A stretch of 51,487 nucleotides of DNA, from contig JBHIFB010000003.1 of the NCBI GenBank assembly GCA_046760905.1, forward strand, positions 1 to 51,487, given 5' to 3'. The stretch is from JBHIFB01 sp046760905 (GTDB lineage: Bacteria; Gemmatimonadota; CAZMKB01). The translations under genes were made by a program, and so were the position numbers. The notes under the pieces are model-generated. The model had not been told where the DNA came from. It saw only the letters and a list, made by a program, of their open reading frames with translations, and ran no database searches. Of this stretch, positions 40,559-49,477 are shown piece after piece. Positions within the stretch are counted from its first letter, which is position 1; each line of letters opens with the position of its first letter.

Positions 40559-42435
40559 AATCAAAGTATGAAACAGACGCGATGGGCAAGTTGCTCTCCC
40601 TGATCCGGGGCGAAGACAACGAACCTTCAGCCGGTGGCGCCGATATAACCGGATCTTCGCCAGGGGAGAATAATTTCATGAGAAGATTTCATTCGAGAGC
40701 CCTAAAGCTTCTCTCGAGAGTCGATTCTTCCAAGAGGTACGGAGTTGGTGTGGATTTCGGTTCATTCTCTATGAAATTCTCCGTTCTGGAGTTTAACAAC
40801 GGCAAAGGCATTATGCGGGATTCGCGGATCATGGAAAGGGGAAAGCGGGGCGAAGAGGAGGTTGCCGGCGATTGTATCAAAGCTCTGACAGAGAGCCTAA
40901 AACGGGTAGTCGGAAAGTGGTCATACAGGGATGTTCCAGTGTATCTGGCTATCTCAGACAGGAAGGTGCTGGTTAAGAGAGTTTTTTTGCCGAAAATGCC
41001 GGTCAGGGAGATCCGGAAGGCATTGGCACTAAAGCTCGAGAACGAGATCGAACTTGCTTCGGATAGAGTGGTGATAGGGTTTCGTTTAAATCGCGGAAAG
41101 AATGAGGGAGATGAGAAAAATTATGAAGTAACGGTTGCAGCCGCGAGTTCTGATTTTCTAGAGGAGATGATAAGGCCTTTCGAAGAAGCGGGATTCACTG
41201 ATATAAGACCTGTTTCGGCGTCCATGATATATGGTGACATGCTGAACACAACGATACCCTCTATGCTTGTCGACATTGGGTTAATGAGGACCGGCCTGTA
41301 CATCACTTCAGGGGGCATATCCCATCTTTACAGGGAAATCGGCATCGGTGGGCAGAACTTCACACGGAGCCTAACGGGCCGTTTCTCCTATTCCAAGGGT
41401 GTGCTGGAGTTTGATGAGGAAGTGGCAGAGAATATGAAGAGGAAATACGGTGTATCCAGGGAGAAGCTGGAGGAGGATGAATATAAAGACGAAGCAACAT
41501 CACATATTCCAATAATACTGAGGCCCCTGGTTGACAAGCTGTCGGATGAAATAAAAAGAACCGTGGAGCATGCATCCTCTTCACTCCGAATCGTTCCCAG
41601 AAAACTCATCCTTGTTGGTGGTGGTTCTTCCATGCCGGGTCTAGCAGAGCATCTTGGAAGTCAGCTTGAGTTGGAGGTGAAGTCCGCCGACCATTCCGAT
41701 TTCAGGTGGGAGGTGAGTTGTACATCAAAAGAATCTATTCGCTTCCACGAGATAGCCATGGCGGTTGAAGTGGCCTTATGGAAAGGAAACAACGAACTAC
41801 TCATCCCATCGGAGTACAAGTGGCGAAGAAGGTCGCACTTTGAAAGGAAAGCCTTCAGGTACGCTTCCCTCCTCTCGACAGCTTTGATTGTTTTCTTTTC
41901 CATTCTTGGCAAAGATATTGTAGCCGAGTCAAAAGGGAATGCAGTTCTGATCGATTCCGGTAAACTAATGACGATGGAATTGGGAGGCGACGCACAGAAA
42001 CTTGGCATGGAGAGGAAACAACTGAACCAGTGGAAGAAAATGTTGAACATAAGGTTGCCTGATGGGCCTGACATGGTGGCCATACTGAAAGAGCTCTCGA
42101 ATATTATACCGAACTATATTCTGTTGACGAGACTCGAGGTGATTCCTGAGGCAATGCGGGAATCAGATGAATCGGCGTCATTAGCTGGGGAAATGTCCGA
42201 AGAGGTGGAGGAGACCGAAAAAAAGAATCGATTTCTGGTATTGATGGATGGGCTGGTTATCGCAGAACCACTTTTCCAGGAAGCGTATCTGTCCAAATTC
42301 AACCTGATCCTCAACAAATCAGGATTCTTTGATAGAACGAGGATAATGTCATGGGAGAGAGTGAAGGAAAAAGACATGGAGCGTCTCTCGTTCTCCATTT
42401 CCTGTAGGTTGGGCGATTGGGCGGGAGAAGGCTAG
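40555..42435 (+). CDS. PilM-PilN fusion protein
   Basis: 626 residues. Residues 60-410 are an actin-like PilM ATPase: DFGS (67-70), VDIG (239-242), VGGGSSMPGL (354-363). Instead of stopping, the chain continues through NELLIPSEYKWRRR (412-426), which reads like the INLLPxE segment of PilN that normally docks into PilM. A TM follows (434-453), then a periplasmic coiled coil and ferredoxin-like domain (470-620). No stop or frameshift separates the parts, so one polypeptide does the job of PilM plus PilN, in the way GspL does in type II secretion. A 60-residue N-terminal extension precedes PilM. Separate pilM or pilN genes are absent here. Confidence 0.85.
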   Translation: MKSKYETDAMGKLLSLIRGEDNEPSAGGADITGSSPGENNFMRRFHSRALKLLSRVDSSKRYGVGVDFGSFSMKFSVLEFNNGKGIMRDSRIMERGKRGEEEVAGDCIKALTESLKRVVGKWSYRDVPVYLAISDRKVLVKRVFLPKMPVREIRKALALKLENEIELASDRVVIGFRLNRGKNEGDEKNYEVTVAAASSDFLEEMIRPFEEAGFTDIRPVSASMIYGDMLNTTIPSMLVDIGLMRTGLYITSGGISHLYREIGIGGQNFTRSLTGRFSYSKGVLEFDEEVAENMKRKYGVSREKLEEDEYKDEATSHIPIILRPLVDKLSDEIKRTVEHASSSLRIVPRKLILVGGGSSMPGLAEHLGSQLELEVKSADHSDFRWEVSCTSKESIRFHEIAMAVEVALWKGNNELLIPSEYKWRRRSHFERKAFRYASLLSTALIVFFSILGKDIVAESKGNAVLIDSGKLMTMELGGDAQKLGMERKQLNQWKKMLNIRLPDGPDMVAILKELSNIIPNYILLTRLEVIPEAMRESDESASLAGEMSEEVEETEKKNRFLVLMDGLVIAEPLFQEAYLSKFNLILNKSGFFDRTRIMSWERVKEKDMERLSFSISCRLGDWAGEG

Positions 42436-42439
42436 GCTA

Positions 42440-43024
42440 ATGAAGGCATTATGGCGAAGTATCCTCATTCATGCCCTGTTCCTCGGGTTGCTACTTGGCT
42501 TTTTCTATGTATTCCAGCTCGCTGCACAGAGAGAAGAGGTGGATAAGTTCAACAGACAGGTGGAGGATAAGGTCCAGGGGATTGAGGAGAGCATTAAAGT
42601 CCTGGAGGAGATTTCGGGTGGGGATGGTACAATGTCGAGGCTCCGTGAAGAAATCGAAATGCTGAAGGGGAGATTCGTACCGTATGAGCTACTGGAGGAG
42701 GTATCATGGGAACTCGCGGATTTGGCGAAAGAAGCGGGACTCAACCCTACGAGGATAATTCCTCCAATGGGGAGAGAGGGGGAAGAAGTTGAGCGGGACA
42801 CTGAATCCGGACTCATCATGGAAAAACTGCCGATAGTAATCGAGATGAATGGGGAGTTTCTGAAATACGGTCAGTTTCTCCAGACCCTTGAGCATTTCCC
42901 GTACCATGTTGTCGTCAAGGAGCTTGTCATATCATCAGAAGAGCCTGATGGATTACATCTGTCTATAAAGACAGAGTTCAGCGTCTTTTCCATAAGCGAG
43001 GATACAATCGATGCAGCTGGATAG
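42440..43024 (+). CDS. pilO: Type IV pilus alignment protein PilO
   Basis: 194 residues: a short cytoplasmic start, one TM (9-28), a coiled coil (30-75) and a periplasmic ferredoxin-like domain (EMNGEFLKYGQFLQTLEHFP, then VVVKELVISS). It pairs with the PilN part of the upstream fusion beneath the secretin. It starts 4 bp after pilMN and overlaps the next gene by 14 bp. Confidence 0.88.
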   Translation: MKALWRSILIHALFLGLLLGFFYVFQLAAQREEVDKFNRQVEDKVQGIEESIKVLEEISGGDGTMSRLREEIEMLKGRFVPYELLEEVSWELADLAKEAGLNPTRIIPPMGREGEEVERDTESGLIMEKLPIVIEMNGEFLKYGQFLQTLEHFPYHVVVKELVISSEEPDGLHLSIKTEFSVFSISEDTIDAAG

Positions 43025-43484
43025 GAGCTTCAAATCAAACAAGAAACTCACAGTCATATTCATGATTGTGATGATAATTGGAGTTTGGGGCATGGTGGCG
43101 AGGCGGTCGAAGGCGAAGAAGAAGCACGTGGCATCAGGTTTCGAACAGGATATAGTGGCTCCGATAGAGTTCCCCGTCGCTGAGCCTTCAACAGGCTCCT
43201 CAACCGGTGATTCGAACATCAGCTTCCACGAAGAATGGGGAAGAGATCCCTTCAAGATCATCAGGGTGAGTTCTAAACCAGGAGAAAAGGCCTCATCTCA
43301 AGGAAATGATAATCCGAGTTTCGTTCTCACAGCGATACTCACAGATGGCAGAATAGCCTCTGCAGTGATAAACGGAGAGGTGTGTTCACTCGGGCAGACG
43401 ATTTCCGGATACCTGATTGTCGATATATCACCTGATAGAGTGATACTTAGGAAGGATAATAGAAGGTTGATATTAAAGCTCTGA
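43011..43484 (+). CDS. pilP: PilP-like pilus lipoprotein/inner-membrane protein
   Basis: 157 residues. Unlike classical PilP it has no lipobox; it is anchored by an N-terminal TM (VIFMIVMIIGVWGMVA). After a disordered Ser/Thr-rich linker comes the PilP/GspC HR-type domain: WGRDPFKI, then LTAILTDGRIASAVINGE, then GQTISGYLIVDISPDRVIL. It bridges PilN/O to the secretin. Position between pilO and pilQ supports the call. Confidence 0.82.
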   Translation: MQLDRSFKSNKKLTVIFMIVMIIGVWGMVARRSKAKKKHVASGFEQDIVAPIEFPVAEPSTGSSTGDSNISFHEEWGRDPFKIIRVSSKPGEKASSQGNDNPSFVLTAILTDGRIASAVINGEVCSLGQTISGYLIVDISPDRVILRKDNRRLILKL

Positions 43485-43495
43485 TGGGAGAAGGT

Positions 43496-45190
43496 ATGAT
43501 CGTGAGGATTATAAGAGTGATTCGAAGGTTCAGCTGGTCGCTTTTGATAGTTTCTGCCTTTGCGGCTGGGGCCGCGGGCATGGATGAGGCCAGTCTGGTG
43601 AAGATAGAAGGCGTTCAGGCGAGGGGGGAAGGCGATTCTCTCATGGTGCTCATAGAACTCTCCCGTCCAGTTGAAGTCCGCGATTTTACTCTTACCGATC
43701 CACCCAGGATAGTCCTGGATTTTCCTGGGACAGTGACAACGGGAAAGATGCAGATTTTGAGTGTGAGCGACGGGACCCTGCGAGCAGTTAGATGGGCACA
43801 GATGAGTATCGAGCCTCTCATAGCGAGGGTAGTCCTCGATGTGGACTATGCAGCAGGCGAGATACCGAAATATCATATTCTATCAAAGGGTAACCGGGTG
43901 GCTATTGTTTGTGATGGGGGCATGTCTCGGTCCTGTGAGGATCCAGCGCTAGGCGGTGTTGAGGAAGACAGGGACAGGATAACCATGACGTTCAAAGACG
44001 CTGATATCGAGTCGGTGCTTAGGCTGTTGTCTGAGAACTACGGCCTGAACATAATATCCGATGGGAAGCTCGACCGCACTGTTACAACCAAGCTGGAAGG
44101 GGTCACAATAGATGAGGCACTGTCTGCCATAGTCAGGGCGAACGGATATAATTACGTGAGGCAGGGTGACATCATAATAGTAAAGGAGGATCTCGGTGGA
44201 AAAAAGGACATGGTGACCAGGGTATTCAAACTCGACTATATAGATGCAGATGCATTCAGGCAGGCATGCTCCAGGCTTGTCTCGAAGGAGGGAAGTATCG
44301 AAAGCTTCTCGAGACACCTTCTGGAGAAACCAGAAGGCGTGCTCTGGAATGAAAAGATTTTCAGGGACAGAAAGGACATTCTACTGGTGACTGATTACCC
44401 CGATGTGATTTCTGTGATCGAGAGCATGGTGGAAGAGCTCGATGCCCCTGTGCCGCAGGTTATGATAGAGGTGAAGTTCATAGAGAGGACATTGAGTGAA
44501 TCGGATGATCTTGGTATTAACTGGAATATAGACGCCGAATTCAGCGGAGAGCCACCCATTGATCCACAGCTTTTGTCTCAATTCGGTGGAACAGGAGAAA
44601 TATATATTCCGAACAAGGTGTTCAAGGAGGGTGATTTCACATTCGGTCAGCTCAAACTGGATCGGTTCAGTGCCATTCTGCAGCTCATCGAGCAGTCGGG
44701 GAAAGCAAAACTCCTCTCGAATCCGAAAATCGTCACACTCGATAATCACGAGGCAAGAATCACGGTGGGAACCAAGATACTCATACCTATAAGGGAAAGG
44801 GGAACGGCTTCTGATGTAATACTCGAGTCCTTCGAGGAAATGGATATCGGAATCAGCCTCTCGGTTATACCCCACGTCCACAGAAATGGCGATGTGACTC
44901 TTCAGATCCAGCCGAGAGTTGAAGAAATCACAGGGTATACGGGAGAATTCCTGGATCGTCCCATAATTGCAGAGAGGACAGCCACGACTCAGATCAAGGT
45001 AAAAGACGGCGAGACCATAGCGATTGGCGGCTTAATAAGGGAGTCTGATGTTGAGACCGTCCGGAGGGTACCGGTCCTTGGGAGGATACCCTTGATAAAG
45101 TATTTGTTTACACACAAGTCCAAGAGGATGGAGAAAACCGACTTGCTAATATTTATCACACCGGAGTTGATGACTGGAGATAGGGGGTAA
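43496..45190 (+). CDS. pilQ: Type IV pilus secretin PilQ
   Basis: 564 residues. A signal peptide (1-28) is followed by an AMIN domain (about 30-125; IELSRPVEVRDFTLTDPPRI), an STN/N0-like domain (VLRLLSENYGLNIISDG), an N1/NolW domain and the secretin core (PQVMIEVKFIERTLSE, GKAKLLSNPKIVTLDN, VKDGETIAIGGLIRES, GRIPLIKYLF, LLIFITPEL). It forms the outer-membrane channel for the pilus. It has one AMIN domain, shorter than many PilQ. ATG 43496 has GGAG 5 nt upstream; ATG 43484, overlapping the pilP stop, is also possible. Confidence 0.95.
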   Translation: MIVRIIRVIRRFSWSLLIVSAFAAGAAGMDEASLVKIEGVQARGEGDSLMVLIELSRPVEVRDFTLTDPPRIVLDFPGTVTTGKMQILSVSDGTLRAVRWAQMSIEPLIARVVLDVDYAAGEIPKYHILSKGNRVAIVCDGGMSRSCEDPALGGVEEDRDRITMTFKDADIESVLRLLSENYGLNIISDGKLDRTVTTKLEGVTIDEALSAIVRANGYNYVRQGDIIIVKEDLGGKKDMVTRVFKLDYIDADAFRQACSRLVSKEGSIESFSRHLLEKPEGVLWNEKIFRDRKDILLVTDYPDVISVIESMVEELDAPVPQVMIEVKFIERTLSESDDLGINWNIDAEFSGEPPIDPQLLSQFGGTGEIYIPNKVFKEGDFTFGQLKLDRFSAILQLIEQSGKAKLLSNPKIVTLDNHEARITVGTKILIPIRERGTASDVILESFEEMDIGISLSVIPHVHRNGDVTLQIQPRVEEITGYTGEFLDRPIIAERTATTQIKVKDGETIAIGGLIRESDVETVRRVPVLGRIPLIKYLFTHKSKRMEKTDLLIFITPELMTGDRG

Positions 45191-45203
45191 TAGCTCGGTG
45201 TGA

Positions 45204-45219
45204 TGGCACGTTTCTTGAT
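45204..45219 (+). promoter_or_regulatory. Degenerate sigma-54-like site
   Basis: TGGCACG (45204-45210), TTTC, then TTGA (45215-45218): identical to consensus through the -24 block and spacing, but the essential -12 GC is GA. Possibly a decayed or weak promoter for the small ORF and metallo-hydrolase gene downstream. Confidence 0.25.
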
Positions 45220-45304
45220 GGCTTTTTTAATTGTAATCCATGCTTTCTATCAAGGCAGCTCTGGTTGTTGTCTGTGAAGCAGGATTGAGTTGGAGGATCA
45301 CGGG

Positions 45305-45484
45305 TTGAGAAAGCCGAAAAAGGAAATGGATGGGGGAGAAAAAAAGAAGAATATTCACGCCCACTTTGTGAAGAGCCTCGCCGCACACGGTTTGACCGGC
45401 GAGGAGTTGAAAAGGATTCTTGCAGAGTTCCGCTTGAGACGCTGGAGGAGGGGAGAACGTGGGGTCGGGGAGGATCTTCAATAA
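45305..45484 (+). CDS. Small basic protein, hypothetical
   Basis: 59 residues, no signal or membrane segment. A Lys/Arg-rich start is followed by one clear helix pair: NIHAHFVKSLAAHGLTGEEL and KRILAEFRLRRWRRG. TTG 45305 has GGAGG 8 nt upstream; TTG 45290 is an alternative. Its 3' end overlaps the metallo-hydrolase start by 26 bp, consistent with coupling. No family recognised; it may be spurious. Confidence 0.45.
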   Translation: MRKPKKEMDGGEKKKNIHAHFVKSLAAHGLTGEELKRILAEFRLRRWRRGERGVGEDLQ

Positions 45485-46682
45485 CAATTCATTTTTTATC
45501 ATCTTCTGCACCCTTATCATCATCCATTGCTCCCTGCCTTCAGAGCCCATTCCAGTTGATAATCCTGTCGAGGCAGAATTTTTCTGGGAAAGCCCTCTGC
45601 CCGTATTGATCAGGTTCAGCTACAACCCGGATGGATGTGATGATCAGAGGATAGTGTATCCGGCAGGGAGACGGTTCGTGAGGTCTCACGAGGTTCGCCC
45701 ACTTGGTGTTAGTGAAAGAACCCGATATTCTGGCAGATTCGAAGGAGTGACTGAAGACGGGGAACGCCTTCAGAGCGAGGAGATCGAATTTTCAAATTCC
45801 ACGGCCTCAGCTGACAGTAGGCTGCTGGAGGTGATTACAGTGTATGTGGGCTGGGGTGATGCCCATCTACTAATACTTCCCAATAAGGAAGCTGTCCTAA
45901 TAGACTGCGGTGGCCAGAAGCATATCGCCGATCTGCAGAGTTTTCTCGATGAACGTATTTTATCTAACGGTTCAAGCGAGTTGAGGGCTCTTGTCCTGAC
46001 GCATCCTCACGAGGATCACATTGGTGGGGCCATAGGCGATCCCGAGGTGATCGGAGATGGAGTGCTCGAATCTTTTCAGGTCGACGCACTGCTTCTCCCC
46101 GAATTTGATCCCGTTGATTTTCCCTTAATGGAGGCTATAATACGATCTGCTTATGCTTCAGGCACGGCGGTCTATTACCTTCAGGATGGTGACGATGATA
46201 TTGTCCGAGCCCAAGCGCTGGCGTGGGATCCGGGGGTCCGGGTAAGAGTCCTGAATTCCGGTTCTGTATATGGATCATCCAACATCAACAACCTGTCACT
46301 GGTGTTGAAGCTTTCCTTCCATGAAATCGACTTCCTCTTCACCGGAGATGCAGAAAAAGAAGTCGAGTTGAAGTTGCTCTCACGCTATTCAGGGAGCGAT
46401 ATGCTCGCATCCGAGGTTCTGAAGCTGAGCCACCACGGTTCAAGGGATGCAAATTCACCCATATTCCTGGAAGCCGTGTCACCAAGGGCATCGATTCTCT
46501 CCATTGACAGCGGGGAGGTAGGCTGGAATTTACCTGATGAAGATGTTCTTGCAAGCCTCGAGCAACTCTGGGTGGATCTCTTCAGGACGGATACCCGGGC
46601 CTGCGATGGATCGCTAATGAGATCTCACATATCCATCCTCACAGATGGAGAATACTTCGAAGTCCATCAACTGAAGAGATAG
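45459..46682 (+). CDS. ComEC-like metallo-beta-lactamase-fold lipoprotein
   Basis: 407 residues. The N-terminal signal ends LIIIHCS with a lipobox Cys. After a 100-residue beta-rich region (a possible Ig-like domain) comes an MBL fold of the ComEC C-terminal/ComA type: HPHEDHIGG (metal ligands), FLFTGDAEKEVE, and LKLSHHGSRDANS. In ComEC this domain is linked to degradation of the non-transforming DNA strand; here it is free-standing and exported, without the ComEC channel. DNA or another phosphodiester substrate is possible. GTG 45459 with GGGGAG upstream. It lies between pilQ and the cobalamin uptake genes. Confidence 0.8.
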   Translation: MGSGRIFNNNSFFIIFCTLIIIHCSLPSEPIPVDNPVEAEFFWESPLPVLIRFSYNPDGCDDQRIVYPAGRRFVRSHEVRPLGVSERTRYSGRFEGVTEDGERLQSEEIEFSNSTASADSRLLEVITVYVGWGDAHLLILPNKEAVLIDCGGQKHIADLQSFLDERILSNGSSELRALVLTHPHEDHIGGAIGDPEVIGDGVLESFQVDALLLPEFDPVDFPLMEAIIRSAYASGTAVYYLQDGDDDIVRAQALAWDPGVRVRVLNSGSVYGSSNINNLSLVLKLSFHEIDFLFTGDAEKEVELKLLSRYSGSDMLASEVLKLSHHGSRDANSPIFLEAVSPRASILSIDSGEVGWNLPDEDVLASLEQLWVDLFRTDTRACDGSLMRSHISILTDGEYFEVHQLKR

Positions 46683-46697
46683 GGCATAAAATAACCT

Positions 46698-46717
46698 TAT
46701 TCGAAGCACATCGAATA
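46698..46717. promoter_or_regulatory. Inverted repeat upstream of the uptake operon
   Basis: TATTCGA (46698-46704) and TCGAATA (46711-46717), perfect 7-bp arms with a 6-bp spacer, lie 68 bp before btuF. No U-tract follows. An operator is possible. The 102-bp gap is too short for a complete cobalamin riboswitch. Confidence 0.35.
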
Positions 46718-46784
46718 GATTAATCGGTGACTGCCACCTTTTAGAGTTCTTGTCCGGACGAGCCGTCATTTTTAAATTTCCCAA

Positions 46785-47693
46785 ATGAAGTTTAGCTTCT
46801 GCATAAGGATATTCCTCCTGCTTGTATACTGCCAAACATTGGCATGTGATCATGTTAAGAACGAGGGCAAGGGAAGCGAAGCAATCAGGATTGTCGATGA
46901 TCTCGGTAGAACCGTCGTTTTTTACGGAAGTCCTTCGAGGGTCGTTTCTCTTGCACCGAATATTACAGAGATTGTGTTCTTCCTCGGCTGCGGGGATAAG
47001 CTCGTGGGAGTCACGAACCAATGCGACTGGCCACCTGCTGCCGGATCTCTAACGAAAGTGGGGGATTTCTCAAATCCAAGCATCGAACGTATAATCGATC
47101 TTTCGCCCGACCTTGTTCTCACCACCTCACTCGAACAGGACCGCTGGGTTGTGAAACTCTCATCTCTCGGGATAAAGGTTTTTTCGATTTATCCAGGCGA
47201 TTGTGAGGAACTGGTAAATAGCATGAAAAAACTTCTCAAAGTTCTCGGTGAAACACGGGCAGGCTCCGACTCGATCAGGTTTTTTGAAGAAAAGATCGTT
47301 GCTCTTGAATCGATACCGGGAAACACAGGAGCTGAGAGACCCAGAGTCTTCGTAGAGATATCAGATAGTCCGCTGATGACTGCCGGGGATGATTCATTCG
47401 TGAGTGATCTCATCGAGAGAGCCGGTGGATTAAACATTGCAATGGGATTGCAAAGGGAATACTGTATTATAAATCCAGAACGGGTGATTCGTGACGATCC
47501 AGAAGTCATTTTCATATTCCATGGACTCGCCTCGCGTGATGAATTATCCCGTAGGATCGGGTGGGCTAACATCGAGGCGGTGAAGAGCGGAAGGGTGTTC
47601 GATGATGTGAACCCGGATTACGTGCTGAGGCCTGGACCCAGGGTCATAAAAGGTATCATATCTCTACGGGAGAGGTTACATGGAGAAGATTGA
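46785..47693 (+). CDS. btuF: Cobalamin-type ABC transporter substrate-binding lipoprotein
   Basis: 302 residues. Lipobox TLAC at about residue 21, then a Peripla_BP_2 (BtuF/FhuD-type) fold: RVVSLAPNITEIVFFLGCGDKLVGVTNQCDWP (split) and VGDFSNPSIERIIDLSPDLVL, the standard opening motifs, ending LRPGPRVIKGI. It binds a corrinoid or iron-chelate in the periplasm. Vitamin B12 is favoured by motif and operon order, but a siderophore is not excluded. It overlaps the permease gene by 14 bp. Confidence 0.85.
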   Translation: MKFSFCIRIFLLLVYCQTLACDHVKNEGKGSEAIRIVDDLGRTVVFYGSPSRVVSLAPNITEIVFFLGCGDKLVGVTNQCDWPPAAGSLTKVGDFSNPSIERIIDLSPDLVLTTSLEQDRWVVKLSSLGIKVFSIYPGDCEELVNSMKKLLKVLGETRAGSDSIRFFEEKIVALESIPGNTGAERPRVFVEISDSPLMTAGDDSFVSDLIERAGGLNIAMGLQREYCIINPERVIRDDPEVIFIFHGLASRDELSRRIGWANIEAVKSGRVFDDVNPDYVLRPGPRVIKGIISLRERLHGED

Positions 47694-48675
47694 AGGGAGG
47701 AGCTTTTCCCGGTCTGGCCTGTTCAGAAAGACTGGCCTTTTCCTGTTTATCCTGATGTGCGTGTCCGTACTTTCCCTGTACGTCGGTCCCGCCGGCACCG
47801 ACTTCGGAATAATTATGAGAGTGAGGCTTCCAAGGGTTGTGCTGGGGATAATCGTGGGCGGAACCCTTGCTATGTCTGGTGCGGTATTCCAGGGTGTGCT
47901 ACGAAATCCGCTGGCCGATCCGTACATTCTCGGCACAAGCACGGGTGGTGCTCTCGGCGCATCCGTCGGCCTCATCCTGTTGGGCAGTTCAGGAGTCGTC
48001 TCCTCGCTGGTCATCCCTATCTTGGCGTTTTCTGGATCTTTCCTTACAACGATCATCGTGTACCTCATGTCTAGAAGAGGTGGGAGGGTTCCAAGGGAAA
48101 CTCTTCTCCTCTCAGGTGTAATCGTCGGTACTCTTTTTGGAGCCATCATTATGTTTCTCATGACCTGGGCAGAGAAGGAACTTCATGAGATACTTTACGT
48201 TCTCATGGGATACCTGGGTATGATATGGACCGGTGAAACACTTTACATGGTTGTCATGGTAACAGCCATGGTCATTGCCGGTGGCTTTCTTATATACTAT
48301 CATGCGAGAGACCTTAATCTGTTGTCTCTGGGTGAGGAACAGGCTTTCTCGTTGGGTGTCGATGTTGAGAGGACCAAATTATATCTATTCTTCTCAGCCT
48401 CCTTGATCACAGGGTCAGTGGTTTCATTGAGCGGTCTTATAGGTTTTGTAGGACTCGTTGTACCACACATCGTCAGGATGGCTCTCGGCACGGATAACAG
48501 AATTCTCATCCCTGCGAGCTTCCTTGCTGGATCGACGCTCCTCATCGTTTCAGACACAGTAGCCCGGTCTCTTTTTATACAGGAGATCCCCGTCGGCGTG
48601 GTGACGGCTCTTTTCGGCACGCCTTTCTTCATCTACCTGCTCAGAAGGGAAGGGAAAACCGAGGCGAGAGGTTGA
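47680..48675 (+). CDS. btuC: FecCD-family ABC transporter permease
   Basis: 331 residues with about ten TM segments (BtuC/FecCD fold). Signatures: RLPRVVLGIIVGGTLAMSGAVFQG, split; NPLADPYILGTSTGGALGA, split; LIGFVGLVVPHIVRM; VARSLFIQEIPVGVVTALFGTPFF, split, near the C-terminus, which contact the ATPase. Inner membrane. A dimer is expected, as only one permease gene is present. It ends 1 bp before the ATPase start. Confidence 0.92.
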   Translation: MEKIEGRSFSRSGLFRKTGLFLFILMCVSVLSLYVGPAGTDFGIIMRVRLPRVVLGIIVGGTLAMSGAVFQGVLRNPLADPYILGTSTGGALGASVGLILLGSSGVVSSLVIPILAFSGSFLTTIIVYLMSRRGGRVPRETLLLSGVIVGTLFGAIIMFLMTWAEKELHEILYVLMGYLGMIWTGETLYMVVMVTAMVIAGGFLIYYHARDLNLLSLGEEQAFSLGVDVERTKLYLFFSASLITGSVVSLSGLIGFVGLVVPHIVRMALGTDNRILIPASFLAGSTLLIVSDTVARSLFIQEIPVGVVTALFGTPFFIYLLRREGKTEARG

Positions 48676-48676
48676 C

Positions 48677-49477
48677 ATGAGTTATGCCATACGGGTGGAA
48701 GAAGTAAGCTTCAAATACGATTCGAAGCAGGTGATCTACGACCTCAGCTTCGGCGTAGAAGAGGGAGAAGCGCTCGGAATCATAGGAAAAAACGGGAGCG
48801 GCAAGACGACGCTTCTGCGATTGATCGCAGGTTGGCTGCATCCTCAAAGAGGCGGGATCGAAGTGTTTGGAAGGAAGATAAGAGAAATGAGTGATAATGA
48901 AAGATCAAGGACACTGGCGCTTCTCTCTCAGAGTGTTGAGTTTTCCTTCGAAACGAGCGTGTTTGAGATGATTCTTCTGGGGAGGGCACCTTACATCGGA
49001 AGGTTCCAGGAACCGAGGCCAGTGGATATCGAGGTCGTTAAGTGGGCAATGGAGCTTACGGATACATGGGAACTTAGAAAAATACCCGTGAGCCAGCTCT
49101 CCGCTGGAGAGAGGCAGAGGGCTATGATATCAAGGGCCTTCGCCCAGCAGACGCCTATACTGCTTCTTGACGAACCCACATCGAATCTGGACATCGCCCA
49201 TCAGAGGATGGTCATGGATAATATCTCCTGGTTGAGGAAGGAGAGGAACATAACGGTTATGCTCGTGAGCCATGATGTAAACCTAACCAGCCGCTATTCC
49301 GACAGGATGCTCATGATGACGGAGGGTAGGAAAGTGGCGCTGGGTCCTGGCCTTGAGGTGCTCACAGGGAGCAATCTCAGGGCCACCTATGGAGTCGATC
49401 TCGTGATAGAGGAGAGAGGAGGCAGGAAAGTTGTACTTGAATGGGAGAATGGGGGAAAACTTGTCCCATGGGAGTGA
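48677..49477 (+). CDS. btuD: ABC transporter ATPase for corrinoid/iron-chelate uptake
   Basis: 266 residues. Walker A GKNGSGKT (37-44), Q-loop near LLSQSV, signature LSAGERQ (141-147), Walker B ILLLDEP (161-167), H-loop H199 in VSHDVNL. It is longer than BtuD of E. coli by a C-terminal 40-residue tail typical of FepC/HemV-type ATPases. It powers BtuC. The end overlaps the receptor gene by 29 bp, or 47 bp if the receptor uses TTG 49431. Confidence 0.9.
   Translation: MSYAIRVEEVSFKYDSKQVIYDLSFGVEEGEALGIIGKNGSGKTTLLRLIAGWLHPQRGGIEVFGRKIREMSDNERSRTLALLSQSVEFSFETSVFEMILLGRAPYIGRFQEPRPVDIEVVKWAMELTDTWELRKIPVSQLSAGERQRAMISRAFAQQTPILLLDEPTSNLDIAHQRMVMDNISWLRKERNITVMLVSHDVNLTSRYSDRMLMMTEGRKVALGPGLEVLTGSNLRATYGVDLVIEERGGRKVVLEWENGGKLVPWE

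Noticed and set aside
46683..46784. Cobalamin riboswitch upstream of btuF
   Set aside because: A GCCAC stretch recalls the B12 box, but the gap is about half the size needed and the other conserved blocks are not seen.
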